This document shows positions 1-8,357 of a stretch of 64,000 bases of DNA, in pieces (the first letter of the stretch is position 1; every line of letters begins with the position of its first letter). Made by a program: the position numbers and the translations under genes. This DNA comes from Pseudomethylobacillus aquaticus. GTDB lineage: Bacteria > Pseudomonadota > Gammaproteobacteria > Burkholderiales > Methylophilaceae. Location of the stretch: assembly GCF_003730115.1 (NCBI RefSeq), contig NZ_RJVP01000001.1, positions 700,788 to 764,787 of the forward strand, written 5' to 3'. The notes beneath the pieces are model-generated. The model searched no databases. It had not been told where the DNA came from and worked only from the letters and a program-made list of their open reading frames with translations.

Positions 1-61
1 AATAAAACTAAACGTACCCATCAAAATAACAGCCTGCCAGCGCTTACCGGGGAGACACACC

Positions 62-751
62 ATGTTGCAGAACCTGTTGTGGCATAGACGCGCCAGGGGT
101 CACGGCCTCTGTCATGAGGCATCGTGCATACCGCCCATCCGCCATCGCGGTGCCGGCCTGACACGGGCATTATTGGGTATGACTACATTGAGCATGGTGA
201 TCGCCTGCCTCAGTCTCTCGTTCATGAGCAGCGCTTATGCCCAGGACTGCCCGCCAGCGGGCGGCAAGTTCATCATCAAAGGCTTTACCGGCGAAACCGG
301 CGTGACCGCCACGGGCGCCGCCAAGGACCCGCGCTATGGTTGCAAATGGCAGACCGACGATGGCCGCGAACTGTGGTGGGACATGGGTGAAGACGTGGTG
401 GCCAAGCAGGCCAGCAAACCGGCAGCCGGCAAAGCGCCGCCGGGCAGCACCCTGGGTGGGCCACTCAGCACCGGTAGCGTCTACGAATGCACACTGCCCG
501 GTATCGGCCTCTTCACCGGGGCTTACTTCGGCATCATCAACAGCAACACCTACCGGGACTTCGATGGCAGGCGCGGCAATTACCGTTATGACGCCAGCAC
601 CGGCATACTGCGGCTGACCAGCGGCTCGTCCAAAGGCCTGGTATATAAACGCACCTCGGACAAGACCTTCCGTGTGCTGGATGACAAAGGCAACATCACG
701 GGTGGCAATTGCGTGCACAACAGTGCCAAGAAGATAGACGGACGCTGGTAA
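62..751 (+). CDS. Exported protein of unknown function
   Basis: 229 residues that I do not recognise. A hydrophobic stretch at about residues 36-58 ending in SSAYAQ-DC looks like a signal peptide with an unusually long, Arg/His-rich n-region. The ATG at 62 follows a good GGGGAG ribosome-binding site, whereas the alternative ATG at 179 (which would give a normal signal peptide) has none, so the longer form is kept. The mature part contains four Cys (DCPP, YGCKW, YECTL, GNCVH) that could form two disulfides, and a Gly/Tyr/Asp-rich second half. It is followed by two more small proteins on the same strand. Likely periplasmic or secreted; function unknown. Confidence 0.7.
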   Translation: MLQNLLWHRRARGHGLCHEASCIPPIRHRGAGLTRALLGMTTLSMVIACLSLSFMSSAYAQDCPPAGGKFIIKGFTGETGVTATGAAKDPRYGCKWQTDDGRELWWDMGEDVVAKQASKPAAGKAPPGSTLGGPLSTGSVYECTLPGIGLFTGAYFGIINSNTYRDFDGRRGNYRYDASTGILRLTSGSSKGLVYKRTSDKTFRVLDDKGNITGGNCVHNSAKKIDGRW

Positions 752-818
752 CATCATCACTGGAGTGCGCCACGCGCCATCATGACATCACCGTCAACCA
801 CATAGCCTGGGAGCAAGG

Positions 819-1082
819 ATGAGCGTCATCACCATAGACCGCTTGAGCGATACCCGCTTTGAAGTCACCGTGCACAGCCAGAGCACCACCACACACCTCG
901 TCAATGTGCAGCCGGACTACGCGGAAAAGCTCACCTGCGGCAAGATCAGCACCGAGGATCTGGTGCAGCGCTCGTTCGAGTTCCTGCTGGCACGCGAATC
1001 CAATACCAGCATCCTGCGCAGTTTTGACCTGGGCGTGATCGGGCGCTATTTCCCGGAATACGAACAACACATAGGCCGCTAG
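819..1082 (+). CDS. Small conserved protein of unknown function
   Basis: 87 residues with no signal peptide or membrane segment, so probably cytoplasmic. It starts with an ATG preceded by GGAGCAAGG. The C-terminal half (FEFLLARESNTSILRSFDL, then IGRYFPEYE) has the look of a small family found in many proteobacteria, but I cannot name a function. It sits between two exported proteins and may be co-transcribed with them. Confidence 0.65.
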   Translation: MSVITIDRLSDTRFEVTVHSQSTTTHLVNVQPDYAEKLTCGKISTEDLVQRSFEFLLARESNTSILRSFDLGVIGRYFPEYEQHIGR

Positions 1083-1121
1083 CATGCACATCCGCATGAT
1101 GCTGCTGACAGGGGCGCGCTG

Positions 1122-1676
1122 ATGAAGAGCAGAACCATCTACATGGGGCTACTGGTGATGGTACTGGCCACCGCTTCGGCGGCTTACCTGTCAGTTTCCA
1201 TGTCCAGGGCAGCAAGCCCAGCGGATGTGATTGAGGCTTTTTACAAAGCCTATTTCCAGCATATCGCCTCGACCCCAGACCGCGCGCATGCACCCGCACT
1301 GCCTTTTTCCAGGGCGTTTCAGGCCGCCATCACGGATAACCACCAGCAATGTGCCGCTTATGACGGGGTATGCGGCTTTGGTGCCAGCGGCGATGTCTAT
1401 CTGAACGCACAGGACCATGACCCGGGCCTGAGCTATGAAGCGGCGGGAACTCAGGTGCAGCAGATCGCACCCGACCTGGTACAAGCCAGCTTCGAGCTGT
1501 TCCCCAGCTTGAAGCAAGCCCATCAGCTACGCAGAACGGTGGCATTTCGCATGCTGCAGGAGAACGGCCACTGGGTGGTGGATGACATCGTCTACGATGG
1601 CCAGTATTCGGCACGCCAGCAGATGCAGGAAGAGAACGCCAGCCTGCAGGCAGAAGCTCAGCAGCAAGCGCAGTAA
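1122..1676 (+). CDS. Exported protein, possibly DUF3828/NTF2-like
   Basis: 184 residues. The N-terminus (about residues 7-30) is a signal peptide or membrane anchor ending near SMSRAASP. The segment SPADVIEAFYKAYF followed by a C-terminal VAFRMLQENGHWVVDDIVYDG resembles DUF3828-type and other NTF2-like periplasmic proteins, which start with a helix for pocket formation and end in a beta-strand 'W.I.DI'. The last 20 residues are Gln/Ala/Glu rich. The family call is a pattern judgement, not a search result. It lies 39 bp after the preceding gene on the same strand. Confidence 0.6.
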   Translation: MKSRTIYMGLLVMVLATASAAYLSVSMSRAASPADVIEAFYKAYFQHIASTPDRAHAPALPFSRAFQAAITDNHQQCAAYDGVCGFGASGDVYLNAQDHDPGLSYEAAGTQVQQIAPDLVQASFELFPSLKQAHQLRRTVAFRMLQENGHWVVDDIVYDGQYSARQQMQEENASLQAEAQQQAQ

Positions 1677-1924
1677 CTGTCCAGCACCGCTCTGCTAGTA
1701 CCACTCCGCTAGCACCACCCGACCCTCACCGTTGCACCGCCGTGGCAGCCTGATTTGATGGCGCTTAGCCGCTCATCGTCACGATCATGGTGCAGAACCT
1801 GTGCGGAAAGATGCGTTCCAAGCAGGCGAGCGCCCGTAAAGTGTGCGCTGGCTGGCGCAATGCACCATGTTATGGTTATCATGCGACTAGTCGTCAGACC
1901 GTTGGATAACAAGAGCGAACCATC

Positions 1925-3643
1925 ATGAAGCCGCCACTCCAGAACACCCGACAACCCTCCCAGATGGAGTTGCAGCCGCTGCTGCAGCTGTTGAATCAGG
2001 GACGCCTGCCGCAGGCCGAGCAAAGCTCCAGGGCCATGCTGCAGCGCTATCCGTCCACCTTCATCATCTACAACGTGCTGGGCGTGGCGCTGGAAGGCCA
2101 GCAGAAATTCGCTGAAGCCGAGACCGTCTACCGCAAAGCCATCCAGCTGGATGGCAAGATCGCCGAGATCCATTTCAATCTGGGTGTGGTGCAAAGCCAG
2201 CTGGGCAAGCTGGACGAAGCGATCCACTGTTATCGCAAGTGCATCGCACTGAAACCGAACCTGGCGGTAGCGCATTTCAATCTGGGCATCGCCCTGCAAG
2301 CGCTGCAACGTCTGGAAGAAGCCACTGCCGCCTATCGGCGGGCCACAGCGCTGGAGCCGGGCTTTTTCGAGGCACACGGCAATCTGGGAGCCGTGCTGCA
2401 GGCGCAGGGCAAACTGGACGATGCGATCGCGTGTTACCGCAAAGCCATCGCCATCCAGCCGGATGCGCGTGGCTATTTCAACCTGGGGACTGCGCTGCGT
2501 AACCAGGGTGTGCTGGAAGAAGCCATCGCCTGTTATCAGCAAGCCATCGCACTGGCACCGGGCTATGTGGATGCGCACAGCAATCTGGGCGATATCTACT
2601 TCCATCAGGGCAAGGCCAATCAAGCCGTGCACTGTTACCGGCAGGCGCTGGCCATTGCGCCGGATCATGCACTGACGAATTACAACCTGGGTATCTTCTA
2701 TTACGACAGCGGCGAGCTGGAACTCGCCATCCCCTGCTTTGAGCGCGCGCAGATCAACGACTGGCAGGAACGTACACTTTATTGCCTGTACAAGACCGGC
2801 CAGTTCGATGCATTCCGCAGCAGGCTGGAGCCCTTGCTTGCCCAGAAGCACAGCTCCCCGTTCCTGGCCACCTTGTCTGCCCACTATGCCGCCAACTTCG
2901 GCCAGGAAGACCCGTACGATTTCTGCAAGGACCCGATGGATTTCGTGTTCCATGCGCGCATCCCGGAGCTGTCAGACCCAGACAGCCCCTTGCTGGCCGA
3001 GCTGATCCACGACATCGAACAGGCCGATATCGCGGAACGCAAACAGGGCCGTCTGGTGAACGGCACCCAGTCTGCTGGCAACCTGTTCAAGCGCCCGGAA
3101 GCCTCGTTCCGCAAACTGGCCGCACTGGTCAAGCAACAGGTGGAGGCTTACAAAGCCAGGTTCGCTGGCGCTGACAACGGCTTGATGCAGTATTTTCCCA
3201 AGGACATCGAGTTCAGCAGCTCCTGGTTCGTGAAGATGCGCCAGGGCGGCCACCTCAGCTCGCATATCCATGAAGAAGGCTGGCTCAGCGGCTCGCTGTA
3301 TCTGGCCATGCCACGCCGCGCCGCAGGCAGCGATGCGGGCAGCATCGAGTTCAGCACCCATGGTGACAACTACCCGCTACAGCATGATGATTTCCCGCGG
3401 CGTGCCATTCCACCCGAGGTGGGCGATATCGTGATCTTCCCTTCCTCGCTGTTCCACCGCACCATCCCGTTCGATGCCAGCGAGGCACGCATCTGCGTGG
3501 CTTTCGATGTCAAGCCGCAGGAGACACCGGGCTTCCTCAAGCGCGGCAGCATGATGTCACTGGGCGCTTTCTGCCCCTGGCTGGTGGAAACGCTGGAGCT
3601 GCTGGAAGTGTTCGGCCATTACGGCCTGCGCCTGCTGGCCTGA
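1925..3643 (+). CDS. TPR protein with C-terminal 2OG-Fe(II) oxygenase-like domain
   Basis: 572 residues. Residues ~15-290 hold about seven tetratricopeptide repeats with the usual pattern (YxKAIxLxPxxxxAHxNLG), a protein-interaction solenoid. Residues ~415-550 match the putative 2OG-Fe(II) oxygenase type (2OG-FeII_Oxy_5): WFVKMRQGGHLSSHIHEEGW supplies an H-x-E iron pair, GDIVIFPSSLFHRTIPF the distal His, and RICVAFDV the likely 2-oxoglutarate-binding Arg. Such proteins are thought to hydroxylate protein or small-molecule substrates, but the substrate is unknown. No signal peptide, so cytoplasmic. It is separated from the following convergent hydroxylase gene by 82 bp. Confidence 0.85.
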   Translation: MKPPLQNTRQPSQMELQPLLQLLNQGRLPQAEQSSRAMLQRYPSTFIIYNVLGVALEGQQKFAEAETVYRKAIQLDGKIAEIHFNLGVVQSQLGKLDEAIHCYRKCIALKPNLAVAHFNLGIALQALQRLEEATAAYRRATALEPGFFEAHGNLGAVLQAQGKLDDAIACYRKAIAIQPDARGYFNLGTALRNQGVLEEAIACYQQAIALAPGYVDAHSNLGDIYFHQGKANQAVHCYRQALAIAPDHALTNYNLGIFYYDSGELELAIPCFERAQINDWQERTLYCLYKTGQFDAFRSRLEPLLAQKHSSPFLATLSAHYAANFGQEDPYDFCKDPMDFVFHARIPELSDPDSPLLAELIHDIEQADIAERKQGRLVNGTQSAGNLFKRPEASFRKLAALVKQQVEAYKARFAGADNGLMQYFPKDIEFSSSWFVKMRQGGHLSSHIHEEGWLSGSLYLAMPRRAAGSDAGSIEFSTHGDNYPLQHDDFPRRAIPPEVGDIVIFPSSLFHRTIPFDASEARICVAFDVKPQETPGFLKRGSMMSLGAFCPWLVETLELLEVFGHYGLRLLA

Positions 3644-3725
3644 GCGCCAGCCGCGCTGGACTGTCCTCACCCGGTTGACCGCCCCGACCAGGACGGCTGC
3701 CGCGTGCGGCCTGGCTGTCTGCCCA

Positions 3726-4409
3726 CTAGCTGTCTGCCCACATGCGTAGCAGGTTGTGATAGACCCCGGTCAGGCCGATCACTTCGGGGTCTTTGCCACC
3801 ACGACTCAGGCTCAGTTTCTGGATATTGGCGTCCAGCTGGAACAACAAACTGCGCTGTCCGTCGTCCCGCACCATGCTTTGCATCCAGAAAAAAGAGCTG
3901 ACGCGTTCGCCACGTGTCACCGGCGTCACATGATGCAGACTGCTGGATGGGTATAACACCATATGCCCGGCCGCCAGCTTGACGCGCTGCACGCCGTAGG
4001 TGTCTTCGATGCTGAGTTCGCCACCGTCATAATCTTCCGGTTCGCTCAGGAACAGGGTGGCGGACAGGTCGCTGCGGATGCGGAAGCTGGTACCGCGCAG
4101 ATAGCGTATGGCATTGTCCACATGGGTACCGAACTGCTGCCCCACCCCATAGCGATTGAACAGAGGAGGGAACACTTTGAGCGGCAGGGCCGCAGAAATG
4201 AACAGGGCATTGGCGGACAAGGCATCCTGGATCAAGTCACCGATCTCGCGTGCCACCCGGGAATGTTCGGGAAGCTGCAGATTCTTTTTGGCGAGCGCGG
4301 ATTGATGCCCGGAAGTGACATTGCCATCCACCCACTCCGCTGCATCGATACGCTCACGAAACTGTGCCACCTGTGCCTTGCTGAGTACTTCTGGGATCTC
4401 CAGCAGCAT
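3726..4409 (-). CDS. piuC: PKHD-type Fe(II)/2OG hydroxylase (PiuC/YbiX family)
   Basis: 227 residues from the ATG at 4409, which has GGAG seven bases upstream; an in-frame ATG at 4439 adds ten residues without family support. [14 protein letters not shown] is the usual PiuC N-terminus. The Fe(II) site is visible as [10 protein letters not shown] (H-x-D) and the distal His in [19 protein letters not shown], where the following Arg should bind 2-oxoglutarate. This family is consistently paired with TonB-dependent siderophore receptors and iron regulated, as here, where it lies downstream of the receptor gene. Its true substrate is not established. A strong hairpin separates the two genes. Confidence 0.92.
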   Translation of the reverse strand: MLLEIPEVLSKAQVAQFRERIDAAEWVDGNVTSGHQSALAKKNLQLPEHSRVAREIGDLIQDALSANALFISAALPLKVFPPLFNRYGVGQQFGTHVDNAIRYLRGTSFRIRSDLSATLFLSEPEDYDGGELSIEDTYGVQRVKLAAGHMVLYPSSSLHHVTPVTRGERVSSFFWMQSMVRDDGQRSLLFQLDANIQKLSLSRGGKDPEVIGLTGVYHNLLRMWADS

Positions 4410-4445
4410 ATTGCGTCTCCGTAAAACCACCATAGTCAATACAAA

Positions 4446-4473
4446 ATCCCTGCAAAGTCACCTTTGCAGGGAT
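4446..4473 (-). terminator. Strong hairpin between receptor and piuC
   Basis: A perfect 12-bp stem (ATCCCTGCAAAG / CTTTGCAGGGAT) with a 4-base loop, followed on the minus strand by TTTTG. It has the form of an intrinsic terminator for the receptor gene that ends at 4518. It would make piuC transcription dependent on read-through or on a promoter in the short gap. Confidence 0.75.
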
Positions 4474-4517
4474 CGCTGTCCAGCCATCATGCCATGAGCA
4501 CGATGGTCCAGGTCACC

Positions 4518-6695
4518 TTAGTAGTTGAAGTTCAGGCTCAGGAAGGCCAGCCGTCCGGCCGCTACCAATGCACCGTGGTTGGTATAGGTGGCATTGAAAT
4601 AGCGCTCATCGGTCAGGTTCTGCACGTTGAGCTGCAAGCTCAGGTTCTTGTCCAGCTTGTAGCTGGCCATGGCGTCCCAACGTACATAAGAAGGCAGATA
4701 CGCGGTGTTGCCCGGGTTGGCGAACACGCGGTCCATGTAGAACGCACCGCCACCGACGCGGAACTTGGGGTTGAGGTCATAGGTGGTCCACAGGCTGGCA
4801 CTGTTGCGCGCAATGGTCGGGATCTCGTTGCCTTCGTTGCTGGTACCAAAGGTACCGGCATTACCGACCTGATCACCGCCGTCCTTGAGCTCGCTATCCA
4901 TGAAGATGTAACCGCCGAATACTTGCCATTGCTTGGTGATCTTGCCTGCCAGGCCCAGCTCGATGCCCTTGACGGCGATCTTGCCCGCGTTGACGAACTC
5001 GTTGGCCACCGCGGTGGCGACCCGTGCATCGGTCTTCTGGGTGTAGAACAGCGCGCCGGTCAACAGCAGGTCTTCCATGACTTCAACCTTGGCACCCAGC
5101 TCATACGACTTGCTGCGTTCCGGATCCAGATCCTGCGTACCAACGCCCAGATTGTTGCCATTTTCCTGATTGCCGGTACCCGCAGCGGAACCCACTGGCG
5201 AGCTGGCTGTGCCGTAAGACGCGTACAGACTGGAGCTCGGCGTCATCTTGTAAACGATACCCGTCTGATAATTAAAGAAGCCTTTGCTGTTGCTGAAACG
5301 CGGCGCACCGGCAGCCGAGGATTGCGCATTGGAATCGTAGTTATCGTAGCGCAGGCCCAGATTCAGGATCCATTGCTTGCTGAGCTCGATGCTGTCGAAC
5401 ACGTAAGCCGAGCGCGACAATACACGCGACTTGGTGCTGGTCAGCGCCGGCAAGGAATCCGGACTTGGGTCATTCGCATTCGGGTTGTTGAGGTCTGCAC
5501 TCGGTCCGTTCACGGTCTGATAGGTCCTGGCATCCGTTTCCTCGTCACTGAACTCTACGCCGGTGTTCACCGTGTGTTTCAGTGCTGCTGTGTCAAAACG
5601 CACGGTCAAATCTGTCAGGTTGGCGATGCCTTGAGTGGTGCTGTCACGACCCCGCGTACTGCGGGTGACCAGTCCAGCGGCCAGGTCAGCCACCGACACC
5701 GTAGGCCGCGTCATCACATAATCGTTGTTGACCGAACTCACACGTGTGGTGTTGCGCAGCACCACACCGTTATCGAACTCGTGTTTGATCGCTGCGGTGC
5801 CGATATCAACACGGGTCTTGCGGAAATCACGGTCCTTGATGCCGTAGAAGTTGTCTTTATCCACGGACAATGGCTTGCCTACGATGGATGTGCCGTTGTT
5901 GAAGTACGGGATACCCCAATCTGGCAGTTCATCGGTTTCCAGGTGATAAAGACTGATGGTGGCCGAGGTCGCAGAATTCAGACCCAGCGTGATGGATGGC
6001 GCAACACCATAGCGCCTGCCGGTGACATGGTCACGTCCCGGCGTATCGGCATCGTGCGCCATGCCGACCAGACGTACCGCCACATCGTCACCCAGCTTCT
6101 GGTTGACGTCTATGGTGCCGCGCATGTAATCATCCGTGCCCAGGCCTACGGAACCACGTACGAAATTCTCCGCCTTGGGCTGCTTGGTGATGATGTTGAT
6201 GCTGCCACCCGCGGAACCGCGACCATCGAATGCACCGCTAGGGCCTTTGAGCACTTCGATACGCTCGATTGCAAAGATCTCGCGCGACTGAGAACCCAGG
6301 TCACGCACGCCATCCACATAGGTGGAACCTTGCACATCAAAACCGCGAATGAAGGGGCGGTCACCGAACGCGCCGCCGCCTTCAGCCGCACCAAAGGTGA
6401 TGCCTGGCGTGGTACGCAGGGCTTCCTGGAAAGTGGTCGCGCCACTGTCCTGGATCACGTCAGACGTGATCACCGTCACGGTTTTAGGGGTGTCGAGCAG
6501 AGGCGCCGTGAATTTCTGGTTGGCAGAACGCTCGGCCTTGTAGCCGAGCGCCTCTTCGACTTTGGAAGCTTTCACATCGACAACCGGCAAGGTCGCCGCC
6601 TCTTCCGCATACACCGTACTGCCAAATACCAAGGCCAGCGCAGAGACTGCCGGCTTCAGTTTGAATTGCCTGCTTGATTTTGTTTTATTGGACAT
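4518..6695 (-). CDS. fiu: TonB-dependent siderophore receptor (Fiu-like)
   Basis: 725 residues, the size of catecholate-type siderophore receptors. A signal peptide (to about residue 31, VYAEE) is followed by a TonB-box-like LPVVDVKAS. Next comes the plug domain (~55-165; TPKTVTVITSDVIQD, RPFIRGFD, ERIEVLKGPSGAFDGRGSAGG) and a 22-strand-type barrel ending in the aromatic FLSLNFNY needed for outer-membrane assembly. It imports Fe-siderophore across the outer membrane using TonB-ExbBD energy. A Fur-box-like site lies about 60 bp upstream. The neighbouring PiuC-type hydroxylase and the divergent reductase operon support iron uptake. Exact ligand unknown; the Fiu label is by similarity of plug sequence and context. 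Confidence 0.92.
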   Translation of the reverse strand: MSNKTKSSRQFKLKPAVSALALVFGSTVYAEEAATLPVVDVKASKVEEALGYKAERSANQKFTAPLLDTPKTVTVITSDVIQDSGATTFQEALRTTPGITFGAAEGGGAFGDRPFIRGFDVQGSTYVDGVRDLGSQSREIFAIERIEVLKGPSGAFDGRGSAGGSINIITKQPKAENFVRGSVGLGTDDYMRGTIDVNQKLGDDVAVRLVGMAHDADTPGRDHVTGRRYGVAPSITLGLNSATSATISLYHLETDELPDWGIPYFNNGTSIVGKPLSVDKDNFYGIKDRDFRKTRVDIGTAAIKHEFDNGVVLRNTTRVSSVNNDYVMTRPTVSVADLAAGLVTRSTRGRDSTTQGIANLTDLTVRFDTAALKHTVNTGVEFSDEETDARTYQTVNGPSADLNNPNANDPSPDSLPALTSTKSRVLSRSAYVFDSIELSKQWILNLGLRYDNYDSNAQSSAAGAPRFSNSKGFFNYQTGIVYKMTPSSSLYASYGTASSPVGSAAGTGNQENGNNLGVGTQDLDPERSKSYELGAKVEVMEDLLLTGALFYTQKTDARVATAVANEFVNAGKIAVKGIELGLAGKITKQWQVFGGYIFMDSELKDGGDQVGNAGTFGTSNEGNEIPTIARNSASLWTTYDLNPKFRVGGGAFYMDRVFANPGNTAYLPSYVRWDAMASYKLDKNLSLQLNVQNLTDERYFNATYTNHGALVAAGRLAFLSLNFNY

Positions 6696-6750
6696 ATTCC
6701 ACCCTTTTCACATGAATGATGTTTGCAAATTTTTACGAATAATAACACAA

Positions 6751-6769
6751 TTGATAATTATTCTTATTT
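6751..6769 (-). promoter_or_regulatory. Fur-box-like site upstream of the siderophore receptor
   Basis: TTGATAATTATTCTTATTT approximates the 19-bp Fur consensus (GATAAT repeats around a central base) and lies 56 bp upstream of the receptor start. Fur with Fe(II) would repress the receptor. Assigned by eye against the consensus. Confidence 0.65.
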
Positions 6770-6893
6770 AGATTTACAAAAGATATGCAACAGCGTCGCA
6801 TTCGCGCAACAATCACTTGCCCCTTTAGTGATCTGCTGTGGATGAAAAGCAGGCTAGCCCGCGTCTACAGGCCAATGGATTTAGGCTATAATC

Positions 6894-6912
6894 TATAATG
6901 ATTCTCATTTAT
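6894..6912 (+). promoter_or_regulatory. Fur-box-like site upstream of the reductase operon
   Basis: TATAATGATTCTCATTTAT is a close match to the Fur consensus core (AATGATTCTCATT) and overlaps a TATAAT hexamer, so binding would block the promoter. It is 146 bp upstream of the first plus-strand gene at 7058. Confidence 0.75.
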
Positions 6913-7057
6913 ATTGGTGCTGCAACTGAACCGCAGCGCGTAGCGGGCCTGCCCTGTGTGCGGCGCGCATCCAGCTGGCAGCAGATGGCCATGGCCAATG
7001 CTGTATCCAATTCGGTATATAGAGTAAGCAAACCAACCACCCGCAGCCTTTGATGCC

Positions 7058-7720
7058 ATGTCCATAGACGCAAGCCCTTCAACCTCAACGCCTACACCCA
7101 GGCCCAGTACCGCACCCGCACGCCGCAGTTTCTGGCTGAGGCAGTTGTATCAATGGCACTGGATCAGTTCCGCACTGTGTCTGGTGGGCATGCTGCTGTT
7201 TGCGGTGACGGGCATCACGCTCAACAACGCCGCGCATATCGAATCGGAAGCGGCCGTCGTCGAGCGTTCCGCCACCTTGCCGGCAGCGCTCATCAAGCTG
7301 GTGGAAACGCAGCCAGCCCAGAGCAAGACCCTGCCCCTGCCAGTGAGCGAGTGGATTAAAGCAAACCTGCAGATACAAACGCGTGGACGCGCAGCAGAGT
7401 GGTCGGAACAGGAGATCTACGTGTCCATGCCGGAAGCCGGTGCAGACGCCTGGCTGTCCATAGACCGCCGCACCGGTGAGCTTATTTATGAACACTCGGA
7501 CCGCGGCCTGATCGCCTTCCTGAACGACCTGCATAAAGGCCGCCACACCGGCACGGTGTGGAGCTGGTTCATCGACATCTTCAGCGTGGCCGCCATCCTG
7601 TTTTCGCTGACCGGCATGCTGCTGCTGTGCATGCGTGCCAGTGATCGCCCATCCACCTGGCCACTGGTGGGACTGGGCTTTGTGATGCCCTTGTTGTTAC
7701 TTGTTATTTTCGTTCATTGA
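7058..7720 (+). CDS. PepSY-associated transmembrane protein
   Basis: 220 residues. After a Pro/Thr/Ser-rich N-terminal tail (1-22) comes WLRQLYQWHWISSALCLVGM with a first membrane helix (~33-55). A periplasmic PepSY-like section follows (LSIDRRTGELIYEHSDRGLIAFLNDLHKGRHTG, split here only by my reading), and then two more helices (~165-190 and ~200-218). The 'HWISS...LNDLHKGRHTG' arrangement is typical of PepSY-associated TM proteins next to siderophore receptors, which are proposed to help reduce or release iron in the periplasm. First gene of a four-gene plus-strand operon behind a Fur-box-like site. Confidence 0.85.
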   Translation: MSIDASPSTSTPTPRPSTAPARRSFWLRQLYQWHWISSALCLVGMLLFAVTGITLNNAAHIESEAAVVERSATLPAALIKLVETQPAQSKTLPLPVSEWIKANLQIQTRGRAAEWSEQEIYVSMPEAGADAWLSIDRRTGELIYEHSDRGLIAFLNDLHKGRHTGTVWSWFIDIFSVAAILFSLTGMLLLCMRASDRPSTWPLVGLGFVMPLLLLVIFVH

Positions 7721-7757
7721 TCACTATCTAATCGATTTGGACCTACCGGAGCACGTC

Positions 7758-8267
7758 ATGTTGAGAAAAGTATTACTGGGGCTGAGCACTGCCCTGTTCA
7801 GTGCGAACCTGATGGCTGCAGAGATGCAGATACGCATCGACATCCCTGCCATGTCTGTCGCGGAATATCACCGCCCCTATGTCGCGGTGTGGATAGAAAA
7901 GCCGGATGAGAGCATCGCCAGGCATGTGGCGGTCTGGTATGACCAGGCCGCTGCCGAGAACAAAGGCACCAAGTGGCTAAAAGACCTGCGCCTGTGGTGG
8001 CGCAAGGGCGGCCGCGAACTGCAGATGCCCATGGACGGCATGAGTAGCGCCACCCGGCAAGTCGGGCAGCATCAACTGCGTGTCGATGACGCCACGCTGC
8101 GCAGTCTGGCCAGTGGTGAATACCGGCTGGTGGTAGAAGCGGCCCGCGAAAAAGGCGGCCGCGAGTTCGTGAAGATCCCGTTCCGCCTGCCGGTCAGTGT
8201 AGCGGCACAACGGCAGCAAAAAGGCAGTGAAGAGCTGGGCATGATACAGCTCTCGCTCCAGCCTTGA
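7758..8267 (+). CDS. DUF2271 periplasmic protein
   Basis: 169 residues from the ATG at 7758, chosen because CCGGAG sits six bases upstream and a clean signal peptide (MLRKVLLGLSTALFSANLMA-A) follows; an in-frame ATG at 7701 would overlap the preceding gene. The mature protein contains RPYVAVWIEKPD, TKWLKDLRLWWRKGGRELQMP and GEYRLVVEAAREKGGRE, the signature pieces of DUF2271. This family recurs between PepSY-type proteins and DUF4198 proteins in iron-regulated operons; its biochemical role is unknown. Periplasmic. Confidence 0.85.
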   Translation: MLRKVLLGLSTALFSANLMAAEMQIRIDIPAMSVAEYHRPYVAVWIEKPDESIARHVAVWYDQAAAENKGTKWLKDLRLWWRKGGRELQMPMDGMSSATRQVGQHQLRVDDATLRSLASGEYRLVVEAAREKGGREFVKIPFRLPVSVAAQRQQKGSEELGMIQLSLQP

Positions 8268-8357
8268 GCCTGCGCGTTTCCAATCAGCCTGCGTGTATCC
8301 GATGACAGAGCACACGCACCTACGACACCCCTGTTTTAAACCATCAAGGAGCCTTAC

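Larger units (their letters stand above)
6696..7057. other. Divergent iron-responsive intergenic region
   Basis: 362 bp between the receptor (minus) and the PepSY-type gene (plus), with no gene seen. It is AT-rich compared with its surroundings at the receptor end (6715-6785). It carries two Fur-box-like sequences and tandem TATAAT-like hexamers at 6887 and 6894. Confidence 0.8.

Noticed and set aside
1709..2953. 414-residue minus-strand open frame opposite the TPR gene
   Set aside because: Its repetitive look mirrors the TPR repeats on the other strand.
4464..6677. 737-residue plus-strand open frame opposite the siderophore receptor
   Set aside because: It is the complement of a clearly recognisable receptor gene. 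Its translation has no domain pattern, and long antisense frames are common in GC-rich DNA.
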